This document shows positions 1 through 6,800 of a DNA stretch of 17,945 bases, one piece after another. A program made the position numbers and the translations under genes. Every line of letters starts with the position of its first letter. Position 1 is the first letter of the stretch. The stretch spans positions 1 through 17,945 of the forward strand of contig CALCJF010000022.1 in assembly GCA_937967375.1 (NCBI GenBank), in the 5' to 3' direction. Origin of the DNA: an uncultured Leucobacter sp. Lineage in GTDB: Bacteria; Actinomycetota; Actinomycetes; Actinomycetales; Microbacteriaceae. The notes under the pieces are model-generated. The model saw only the letters and a program-made list of their open reading frames with translations. It had not been told where the DNA came from and made no database searches.

Positions 1-83
1 GGCAGCTTATCTGGGCCGACAACAAAGAGTGCGATCAACAAGATGATGAATATCTTGTCGAAAGTCAGCCCACCAAAACCCAT
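1..83 (-). CDS. tatB: Sec-independent translocase subunit TatB/TatA-like, N-terminal part only
   Basis: Reading the minus strand from the ATG at 83 gives 27 codons before the window edge. The peptide starts MGFGGLTFDKIFIILL, continues with a short hydrophobic helix and reaches the VVGPDKLP hinge. This single short N-terminal membrane helix followed by a G-P-(D/E)-(K/R)-L-P turn is the signature of TatA/TatB subunits of the twin-arginine translocase, which exports folded proteins across the cytoplasmic membrane. TatB is preferred over TatA because in actinobacteria such as M. tuberculosis a tatB gene lies close to this O-methyltransferase (inference from synteny). The amphipathic helix and charged tail that would separate TatA from TatB lie outside the window. 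No Shine-Dalgarno sequence is visible before the ATG. A TACGAT hexamer ends 7 bases upstream, so the message may be leaderless. Confidence 0.8.
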   Translation of the reverse strand, partial: MGFGGLTFDKIFIILLIALFVVGPDKL

Positions 84-206
84 AGCTGTAATCGTATCGC
101 GTTGGGCCTGACGAGAAGCACTGCCCAGCACCGCGCGCCAACGCAGTGACTCGCCCGCAAGCTTGTAGCCTGTTCACAATCACACCGCCAGAATCTCGGA
201 GGAACC
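84..206. promoter_or_regulatory. Divergent promoter region between tatB and the O-methyltransferase gene
   Basis: This 123-base gap separates two divergent start codons and must hold both promoters unless they lie inside the genes. For tatB a TACGAT -10-like hexamer (minus strand, 91-96) sits 7 bases before the ATG, with no good -35 box. For the plus-strand gene no convincing -10/-35 pair was found; CACAAT at 175-180 is the best hexamer. The plus-strand ribosome site GGAGG lies at 198-202. Confidence 0.4.
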
Positions 207-839
207 TTGAGTCGGCTCGAACGCAATTGGCAATACGCCGAACAGTACCCAAACGAAACCGATGCGCAGGTGCAGGCGCGAAGGTTCTCGCTTGAGCTCG
301 GCATCGAGCCGGTGAGCCGCGCCGTCGCCGCGCAGCTCTCGGGTCTCATCGCCGCCACCGCAGCCAAGTCGATCTGCGAGATTGGCACGGGCGTCGGTGT
401 GAGCGGCCTCGCCCTCGTGCGCTATGCCCCCGAGGCCACCCTCACCTCGATCGAGATCGACCCCGAGCATATGCGGCAGGCACGAGCCATCTTCGCCGGC
501 GCGGGCGTTCCCGGCGCACAGCTGCGCCTCATCGAGGGCGACGCCTCGCAGGTGCTCTCTCGGCTGAACCTCAGCGCCTACGATTTTGTGCTGCTCGACG
601 CAGACGCGGCTCGACTGCTCGAGTACGTCGAGCTGGCCCTGCAGATCGTTCGCCCGGGTGGCACGATCGCGGTGCCGAGCGCGTTTGCGCGCGGCAAGGT
701 CACCGACCCCGCAGCGCGCGACGAGGTGACGCAGAACATGCGGGACCTGCTTGCTACCGTCGCCGACTCGGCGGCTATCGCACCCGTGCTCTCACCGGCG
801 GGCGATGGCCTGCTGATGCTGACGCGCCTCCAGGGCTGA
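207..839 (+). CDS. O-methyltransferase, class I SAM-dependent (family 3, Rv1220c-like)
   Basis: The 210-residue protein has a Rossmann SAM-binding core: motif I EIGTGVGVSG near residues 58-67, the acidic loop SIEID at 81-85, the DAD motif at 131-133 and the RPGG turn at 149-152. Together they place it in the O-methyltransferase 3 (COMT/CCoAOMT-like) group, which moves a methyl group from S-adenosylmethionine to a small hydroxylated substrate. The substrate is unknown. The start is TTG at 207, chosen because GGAGG sits 4 bases upstream and the next residues (SRLERNWQYAE) fit the family's N-terminus. Family members that bind a divalent metal usually carry Asp-Asn just after the RPGG strand; here that place reads VPSAF, so the metal site seems lost. 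The neighbouring tatB recalls Rv1220c near tatB in M. tuberculosis. It appears to be transcribed alone. Confidence 0.85.
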   Translation: MSRLERNWQYAEQYPNETDAQVQARRFSLELGIEPVSRAVAAQLSGLIAATAAKSICEIGTGVGVSGLALVRYAPEATLTSIEIDPEHMRQARAIFAGAGVPGAQLRLIEGDASQVLSRLNLSAYDFVLLDADAARLLEYVELALQIVRPGGTIAVPSAFARGKVTDPAARDEVTQNMRDLLATVADSAAIAPVLSPAGDGLLMLTRLQG

Positions 840-880
840 ACCCGAGGCTGAACTGCGCTACTTCGCTTCTTCGCTTCTTC

Positions 881-940
881 GTTTGCGGGTCATAAACTGC
901 GCTAAAAACCCGGCTAAGAGTTGGTTTGTGACCCGCGAAC
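881..940 (+). other. Long stem-loop downstream of the O-methyltransferase gene
   Basis: Bases 881-897 pair with 924-940 over 17 positions, leaving a 26-base loop. Fifteen pairs are Watson-Crick. The other two (884/937 and 893/928) are G-U in plus-strand RNA but A-C mismatches in minus-strand RNA, so the fold favours a plus-strand transcript. No U-run follows, so it is not a standard terminator. It may protect or process the 3' end of the methyltransferase message, or belong to the repeat element beside it. Confidence 0.55.
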
Positions 941-1038
941 CAAAGCCAACGGGGTGGCGGCATGGGGCGCGCACAGGAAGCGAACCGAAACGAACGGGGT
1001 GGCGGCACGGGACGCGCACAGAGAAGCGAACCGAGCGG
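935..1038. repeat. 45/46-bp tandem repeat, about 2.3 copies
   Basis: Unit 1 (935-979) and unit 2 (980-1025) both start GCGAACC and share a core GGGGTGGCGGCA followed by GGG(G/A)CGCGCACAG. A third partial copy, GCGAACCGAGCGG, begins at 1026. The copies differ at scattered positions. The repeat overlaps the 3' arm of the preceding stem-loop. Several frames stay open through it, but they only mirror the repeat, with no ribosome site or recognisable protein. It is most likely a non-coding intergenic repeat. Confidence 0.7.
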
Positions 1039-1085
1039 CGAGGCCGCCCAACGATTTTTGGCCAATAACCCCGACCCGCGCATAG

Positions 1086-1126
1086 AAAGAGATGCACCCC
1101 CGCCTCATGCGGGGGTGCATCTCTTT
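1086..1126. terminator. Bidirectional intrinsic terminator
   Basis: An 18-bp perfect stem (1086-1103 with 1109-1126) closes a CTCAT loop. The GC-rich upper stem sits on an A-rich 5' foot and a T-rich 3' foot (CTCTTTT), so it can stop transcription from both sides. It lies between the plus-strand O-methyltransferase gene and the minus-strand DUF3117 gene, which converge here. Confidence 0.9.
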
Positions 1127-1198
1127 TCGCGACAGCTCGTCTATGACGTCTTGCCGCACAACGCGACTCGTCCGTTGAGCCGACGTTCCGAAGGGGGT

Positions 1199-1369
1199 TT
1201 AGCCGTCGAGCACCGCGTTCAACACATCGCGAAGCTCGGTTGCCTCGGCATCATTCACCGACACGACAAGGCGGCCACCGCCCTCGAGCGGCACACGAAC
1301 CACGATCACGCGAGTCTCGCGCACCGCTTCCATGGGTCCATCGCCGGTCCGGGGTTTCATTGCAGCCAT
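1199..1369 (-). CDS. DUF3117 family small protein
   Basis: This 56-residue protein reads MAAMKPRTGDGPMEAVRETR at its start, followed by a strand-rich segment IVVRVPLEGGGRLVVSV, then NDAEATELRDVLNAVLDG. The MKPRTGDGP start and the DAEATEL end are hallmarks of DUF3117 (PF11314), a short actinobacterial family. The ATG at 1369 is preceded by GAGGAG with a 5-base spacer. The M. tuberculosis relative Rv1211 has been described as calmodulin-like, but no EF-hand loop is visible here and the role must be called unknown. It lies 71 bases downstream of dapE on the same strand with a promoter of its own, and ends at a strong terminator. As in M. tuberculosis, it lies in the neighbourhood of dapE. Confidence 0.9.
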   Translation of the reverse strand: MAAMKPRTGDGPMEAVRETRVIVVRVPLEGGGRLVVSVNDAEATELRDVLNAVLDG

Positions 1370-1398
1370 TGCTTCTCCTCTAGTGAGCGTACGTGTCT

Positions 1399-1427
1399 AT
1401 TGTATCGGGCGCGGCCCCGCCTCAAAA
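1399..1427 (-). promoter_or_regulatory. Promoter of the DUF3117 gene
   Basis: On the minus strand, TTTTGA (1422-1427) and TACAAT (1399-1404) are separated by 17 bases. The -10 matches the actinobacterial TANNNT form. Transcription would start near 1392, giving a leader of about 20 bases that contains the GAGGAG ribosome site (1375-1380). The gene can therefore be expressed apart from dapE. Confidence 0.55.
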
Positions 1428-1440
1428 ACTTGGGTGCGAC

Positions 1441-2583
1441 TCAGGTGTCTGCAGATGTCAGCCAGCGCCGAAGCGATGATGCGGCCTGTTCGATCTGCAC
1501 GACGGGCACGCGCTCATCATCGGCGTGCGCAAGCGAGGGGTCCCCTGGCCCGAAGTTCACCGCCGGAATGCCGAGCGCCGAGAAGCGCGCAACGTCGGTC
1601 CAGCCGACTTTGGCTCGCGGCTCCGAGCCGACCGCACGCACGAAGCCTAGGGCGAACGGGGCGTCGAGGCCCGGCCTGGCGCCATCCGCGAGATCGACGA
1701 TCTCGAGCTCGTCGGCGTCAGCAAAGAACTCCCGCACAAACCGCACCGCCTCGTCGGCGGACTGGTTCGGTGCGAAACGATAGTTCACCTCGATATCGAC
1801 GCGATCGGGAATCACGTTGCCCGCGACGCCGCCCGAGACGCGCACCGCGTTGAGGCCCTCGCGATACTCGAGGCCATCGACCAGCACGGTTCGGGCCTCG
1901 TACGCGGCGAGGCGCTGCAGCAGATCGCCCGCGCGATGAATGGCGTTCACGCCCATCCAACTGCGTGCCGAGTGCGCACGCTTGCCGAGCATGCTCACGC
2001 GGGCCCGAATCGTCCCGTTGCAGCCGCCCTCGATCGCGCCGTTCGAAGGCTCGCACAGAATCGCGAAGTCACCTTCAAACAGTTCGGGGCGGTTGCGCAG
2101 CGTGCGGCCGAGCCCGTTCAGCTCACTCGCGACCTCTTCGTGGTCGTACCAAACCCAGGTCACGTCGACAGCGGGGGCACTCAGCTCGAGCGCGAGCGAA
2201 AGCTGCACGGCGGCCCCGGCCTTCATATCGACCGAGCCCCTGCCCCAGATCATCGCCTCTCCCTGGCTGCTCCCGGCCGGCACCGCGCCCGACCCGAGAC
2301 CCACGGGCTCGATAATGTCGCGCACCGGCAGATTCCCGTTGATGGGCACCGTGTCAATGTGACCCGCGATAATGACGCGCTTCGCGCGCCCAAGCGAAGT
2401 ACGCGCGACAAGGGTATCGCCGTCGCGGTGTACCGAGAGATGCTGCGCGCCACGAAGCAGCACTTCGATCGCGTCGGCGATCCTTTTCTCGTCGCCGGAG
2501 ACTGACGGAATGTTGCATAACTGCCGCGTCAGCTCGACGGGGTCAGACGGATCAAGCACGATGTTCTCTTCTGGGTTGCCCAC
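1441..2583 (-). CDS. dapE: Succinyl-diaminopimelate desuccinylase
   Basis: DapE removes succinate from N-succinyl-LL-2,6-diaminopimelate, giving LL-diaminopimelate for lysine and cell-wall synthesis. The 380-residue product is a full-length M20 metallopeptidase-fold enzyme. Visible metal-site motifs are GHIDTVP (His75, Asp77), the bridging Asp in WGRGSVDMKAG (Asp119), the catalytic HEE pair (Glu149-Glu150), Glu178 in CEPS and His353 in LAHADDE. The dimerisation segment around KRAHSARSWMG is intact. The GTG at 2583 is used, with AGGG 5 bases upstream. An equally good start is the GTG at 2559 (AGAAGAG 6 bases upstream), which would begin at LDPSDPVELTRQ, as many actinobacterial DapEs do. It diverges from dapD, and the promoters of the two genes probably lie within each other's first codons. 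DUF3117 lies downstream. Confidence 0.95.
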   Translation of the reverse strand: MGNPEENIVLDPSDPVELTRQLCNIPSVSGDEKRIADAIEVLLRGAQHLSVHRDGDTLVARTSLGRAKRVIIAGHIDTVPINGNLPVRDIIEPVGLGSGAVPAGSSQGEAMIWGRGSVDMKAGAAVQLSLALELSAPAVDVTWVWYDHEEVASELNGLGRTLRNRPELFEGDFAILCEPSNGAIEGGCNGTIRARVSMLGKRAHSARSWMGVNAIHRAGDLLQRLAAYEARTVLVDGLEYREGLNAVRVSGGVAGNVIPDRVDIEVNYRFAPNQSADEAVRFVREFFADADELEIVDLADGARPGLDAPFALGFVRAVGSEPRAKVGWTDVARFSALGIPAVNFGPGDPSLAHADDERVPVVQIEQAASSLRRWLTSADT

Positions 2584-2588
2584 ACTAC

Positions 2589-2594
2589 TACCCT
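2589..2594 (+). promoter_or_regulatory. Candidate -10 box for leaderless dapD
   Basis: TACCCT fits TANNNT and ends 6 bases before the dapD ATG at 2601, the spacing at which the A of the ATG would be the first transcribed base. The only purine run before the ATG (AGAGG, 2595-2599) is one base from the start codon, too close to act as a ribosome site. No clear -35 box was found. Confidence 0.4.
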
Positions 2595-2600
2595 AGAGGC

Positions 2601-3545
2601 ATGAATAATTCGCGCTACGCATGGGCCGACGGCCTGGCCACAATTGCAGACGACAACACGACGCTCGACGCCTGGTTTCCGAAGCCGGCGCTGGGCCGCA
2701 AGGGCGAGGGCCACACCGTGGCACCCGAGTTGCTCGCGCATGAGGGTCGCGACGCGCAGCGTAACGTGACCGTGCGCGCGATCAGCGTCGAGATCGACCT
2801 CGACGCGGCACCCACAGACACGGCAGACGCCTACCTGCGCCTGCACCTGCTCTCGCACTGCCTCGTCTTGCCCAACAGCATCAATCTCGACGGCATCTTC
2901 GCGGCTCTGCCAAACAACGCGTGGACGAGCGCCGGCCCCATGCAGCCCGCCGAATACGAGCAGCACCTCCCCAGGCTGCGCCGCGCGGGGCTGACCGCAT
3001 TCGGCGTCGACAAGTTTCCGCGCCTCACCGACTACGTGTTGCCCGCGGGGGTGCGCATCGCCGACGCGTCGCGCGTACGCCTCGGCGCGCACCTCGCACC
3101 GGGCACGACCGTGATGCACGAGGGCTTTGTGAACTTCAATGCAGGCACCCTCGGCGCATCGATGGTCGAGGGCCGCATCTCGCAGGGCGTCGTCGTTGGT
3201 GACGGCAGCGACATCGGCGGCGGCGCCTCGATCATGGGCACACTCTCGGGCGGCGGCACCGAGCGCGTCACGATCGGCGAGCGCGCGCTGCTCGGCGCGA
3301 ACGCTGGCGTCGGCATCTCAATCGGCGACGACTGCGTTGTCGAGGCCGGCCTCTACGTCACGGCCGGCACCAAGGTGCAGCTGCCAAAGGGATCAGCCGA
3401 GCGCCCCGAGCCCTTCGAAGTGAAGGCCGTCGAACTCTCGGGCCTGCCGAACCTGCTGTTTCGCCGCAACTCGAAGACCGGCGCGGTCGAGGCGCTGCCC
3501 CGCAGCGGCTCGGGCATCGTGCTGAACGCGGCGCTGCACGCCTAG
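2601..3545 (+). CDS. dapD: 2,3,4,5-tetrahydropyridine-2,6-dicarboxylate N-succinyltransferase
   Basis: DapD transfers succinyl from succinyl-CoA to tetrahydrodipicolinate, committing the pathway to the succinylase branch that DapC and DapE continue. The 314-residue length and the start AWADGLATIADDNTTLDAWF match the actinobacterial DapD type. An N-terminal alpha/beta domain (about 1-145) is followed by a left-handed beta-helix of hexapeptide repeats (about 150-260), with VMHEGFVNFNAGTLGASMVE as the acceptor-site stretch and IGGGASIMGTLSGGG after it. The C-terminal PFEVKAVELSGLPNLLFRRN segment is also typical. The ATG at 2601 is the natural start by comparison with the family, although no well-placed ribosome site is seen. 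Divergent from dapE, convergent with the surface-protein locus. Confidence 0.96.
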   Translation: MNNSRYAWADGLATIADDNTTLDAWFPKPALGRKGEGHTVAPELLAHEGRDAQRNVTVRAISVEIDLDAAPTDTADAYLRLHLLSHCLVLPNSINLDGIFAALPNNAWTSAGPMQPAEYEQHLPRLRRAGLTAFGVDKFPRLTDYVLPAGVRIADASRVRLGAHLAPGTTVMHEGFVNFNAGTLGASMVEGRISQGVVVGDGSDIGGGASIMGTLSGGGTERVTIGERALLGANAGVGISIGDDCVVEAGLYVTAGTKVQLPKGSAERPEPFEVKAVELSGLPNLLFRRNSKTGAVEALPRSGSGIVLNAALHA

Positions 3546-3571
3546 TCGGTATTACCAGAGCTGCGATGCAC

Positions 3572-3674
3572 GGGGGAAGGGGTGCCGGGCATTGGGGGCC
3601 CGGCACCCTGCCGCCTCGCCCTTGGGGAGAATGCGAGGGGGCTAGAAAAGGGGGTCCTGATTCAGGGGGGGGGG
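3572..3674 (+). other. Array of G-runs, including a G10 tract, after dapD
   Basis: Seven plus-strand runs of four or more G occur within 103 bases: 3572-3576, 3579-3582, 3594-3598, 3624-3627, 3637-3641, 3650-3654 and a run of ten at 3665-3674. The last four are 8-10 bases apart, within reach of a G-quadruplex in the dapD 3' region. No gene is supported here. Confidence 0.6.
3581..3607 (+). terminator. GC-rich stem-loop after dapD
   Basis: GGTGCCGGGC (3581-3590) pairs perfectly with GCCCGGCACC (3598-3607) around a 7-base ATTGGGG loop, 36 bases after the dapD stop. No U-run follows, so it may be a weak or L-shaped terminator, or a 3'-end stabiliser, backed up by the stronger terminator further on. 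Confidence 0.5.
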
Positions 3675-3718
3675 CAGAACTCGCACCCTTTTCGCCAATA
3701 GAGTCTGGCTACTCGCAG

Positions 3719-3768
3719 AAAAGTGACGCGGGGAATGAAAGTTTCTTTTCATTCCCCGCGTCACTTTT
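3719..3768. terminator. Bidirectional intrinsic terminator between dapD and the surface-protein locus
   Basis: A 22-bp perfect stem (3719-3740 with 3747-3768) closes a GTTTCT loop, with AAAA on the 5' foot and TTTT on the 3' foot. It serves the two converging transcription units: dapD on the plus strand and the 1789-residue protein gene on the minus strand, whose stop lies 41 bases away. Confidence 0.9.
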
Positions 3769-3809
3769 GTTCTTCGAGGTGAGGAAGGCCCCCTATGGAG
3801 GCAACGCCA

Positions 3810-6800
3810 CTAGGCTCGCCTGCGCCTGCGCCTGCTCCGAACACCGAGCCCCGCGGCACCGGCAACAAGCAGAAGAGCCGCAAGCCACCAGGCAACGCCT
3901 TGGTCGCTGCCCGTGAGAGAGAGCCAGCCGCTCCCCCGCGCAGAAGACGGGGCACAGACTTCAAAGGATGCGCTCGAGGAGGGGCCATCGGCTCCGATCC
4001 TTGCAGTATTCGCAAACGTCTGGCAGGTACCAGGTTTCGTTGCGACAGTCAGCGAGTAGTCTCGCCGATGCTCCGTCCCACTAGAAGTCCAGCTGATACG
4101 CCACGCTGGGTCGAAGGTATAGCGATCGTCGCTTACCGTGATCGTGCGGTTCACGTCTCGAGGCTGATATTCAACCGTTTGAGAGTGATCAAGGGCGGTG
4201 AAGTCATCCCCGGTTACATGCACGGTATGGGTTCCGCTCAGAGTGCCATTCGGGTCACCGTCACAGCGGTAGTTGACCACGGCGCTTCCCTTGGCCGGCA
4301 CCACGACGTTCGTAGAACGATCCAGCACACAGCTCAGGCCAGCGATGTCGATGCTGTCCTCTAGGTTCACTACGAACGAACGGAACGAGTTCGGGTTAGT
4401 CAGAGTCAACCGACCGGTCAGCTCGTAGGTTCCTTCGGAGACATCGCCCTCTGTCACTACGACGGAATAGTCAGCACCCACACTCACCGGCGTACTGTCG
4501 GACGCGATTTGCTCACGGTTCGTCAGCTGTTTGTCGATAGACCAACCGTACACACGAAGCAGGCTCGCGGTTGCGACATCGGCAATACCCAGCGGGGCCT
4601 CGTTGCAGAGCAAATGCTGTGTCGCTGCTCGACCGCCCGTCTCGATGATTGCGGCAGCGTTGTCGACCGCGAGACACTGTCCGGCAGCCACTCGAATATC
4701 TACGGAGTACCGCTCGGCATGCTCCGTGCCCTCGGCGCTCCACGTGTACGGGCCGAATTCGCGCGTGCCCCCCTGCTGGCCGCCAATATTCACGACGTCA
4801 GACACGTTCACCGTCTTCAGGAACTCCGTGAGGTTCCAGTCGGCCTCAAGTATGTCGGCGGTTCCGGTCACGGTGCGCTGCTCGACCAGTGATTGGTCGG
4901 CTCCGGCAAGGTCGCTTGTCCACGTCACTCTGGCCGTGTTGACTCCGGTGTAGGCGGGCTCCGAGGCGAACGAGCAGGTGTATGGGAGAACGCGAGTCTC
5001 ATTTGCGCCGAGTGTGATGCTGTCACCTCCCGCGAAGCTGCAGACGACTCCCCCACCAATGTCAGCCGTATCCTCGACGGTCGCAGCGACCGACTTATAG
5101 GCGTTCGGGTTCGTCACGGTGACGGCGCCGTTCATCGTCCATGAAGCGTCGGTTGCTGACCTTTCAGTGACGACGACCTCGTAGTCGAGTGTTGCCTCCC
5201 CGTTACTGTCGAGTTGCACATCTGGGTTGGTCAGCCGCTTCGAGATTCCCCACCCGTAGCTGCGTTCCATGCTGGTGAGCACATTCTTCGAGACCACGAG
5301 ATCTAGCGGGTGACAGAGCTGCAGCGCGACCGCGTCGTTCTGACCCGTCTGCTCAATTTTCGCAGTGTTCTGAACAGCCAGGCACTCGCCTGCAGGTACG
5401 GTGACCGGAGTGTTGTATTGTTCGGTGTGCGCTGTGCCCTCGGCACTCCAGGTGTAGGGCCCGAGATCACGCACCGGCTGGCTGGTACCTGCGATAACCA
5501 TTGAGTCGGTGACATCGATAGTGCGATTCACTTCGGTCACTTGGTAGTCGATATCGGCGGCTGCCGTGGCCGGCTCAACCGGTTGACCGGTTACCGGGTC
5601 GAGATCCGTAGCGGCGACAGTCGCGGTGAGCCGACGATCGAGGTCGTTCCCGGGTGCGCCTACGCAGCCGAACTGCAGCACAAGGGTCTGCTGCGGCGCG
5701 ATCGTACGGCCCTGCCCGTTCTGCACGGTGCACACGAGACCGCTGCCGTCAGCGGACACCGTGGCCGTAAAGGTGTATGACTTGTCCTCTAACGGATTGG
5801 CGACCGTGACTTCGCCGGTGAGCTGAGCATCAGAATCGGTGGCAGCGCCCTCTGTGGTCACAATCTCGTAGTCGATCTCTGCTTCGCCGGACGAAGGATC
5901 GATCGAAATTGTGCTCTCATTTGCCGCGCGCTTTTCGATGTTCCAGGCGTAGCTGCGGGTCAGTGACGCGTTCGCATCGATACCGGCCTGCAATCCGATG
6001 GCGATAAGCCCTGCATCGAGGTGCTCTACATCGGTGTCTCTCGGCAACGCGAGTTCGTCGACTTCACCGCTGTCGATGTCGGCGTCGGAATCAACCGTGA
6101 TATCGGACCCAACCCCTTGATCGGTCAGCCGATAGCCCATCGATTTCAGCTGCGCGACATCGAACACGACTTGATAGTCCGAACTGTGCAATTGCGTGAA
6201 GCGATATGCCCCGTTCGCGTCGGTTGTCGCAGTGCGCAATGGTGTGCTCGTATCGCCATCCCTGTATAGGTACACCTTGGCGTTCGGAAGCAATGCCTCG
6301 TCTTGCTGGCGAATGCCATCTGCATTCTTGTCTACCCAGACAACACCAGTGATAGAGCTGGCGATCACCCGCACCGGGTCTGCATCTCGAACCCCGAGAT
6401 CGATCGTGCGATTCTGCACGGGATCGTGCACGAGCCCACTGGAGTCGTTGTGGTAGATATCGCTTCCGCGCTGAGCGTCCGCCTCGAACCGCAGATCAAT
6501 CGCGCCGTAGCCCTGAGTGCTCGCTTCGACATTCGGCACGATCACCCGCACGCCGGTGGGATTCTGCGGCCAGGTCGAAGCATTATCGGGATCGACTGTC
6601 ACCCAGGTCACACCATTTGCGGGCGCGCTGCCAATCGTCGAGGGTGCAGCCGATGTGAGCTGTACCTGAGTTCCCGGCTGGAGAGCCGAGCCGATGCGAC
6701 CGAGAGCCGAGAGGTTCAAGGACCCATGGAAGTCGCTCCCACGCGCGTCGTCGTCGTATGGGAACACATCGACGAACGTGCCCTGACCAAGATCGTAATT

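Noticed and set aside
935..1038. Possible CRISPR array
   Set aside because: The copies are directly adjacent with no spacers, and there are only 2.3 of them.
883..1068. 61-codon plus-strand open frame with a repeated TGWRHG peptide
   Set aside because: It only translates the 45-bp tandem repeat and the stem-loop. There is no ribosome site and other frames across the repeat are open too.
962..1783. 273-codon plus-strand open frame
   Set aside because: It runs antisense across the DUF3117 gene and the 3' part of dapE, both clearly real. The product has no recognisable motif and GC-rich antisense frames are often open.
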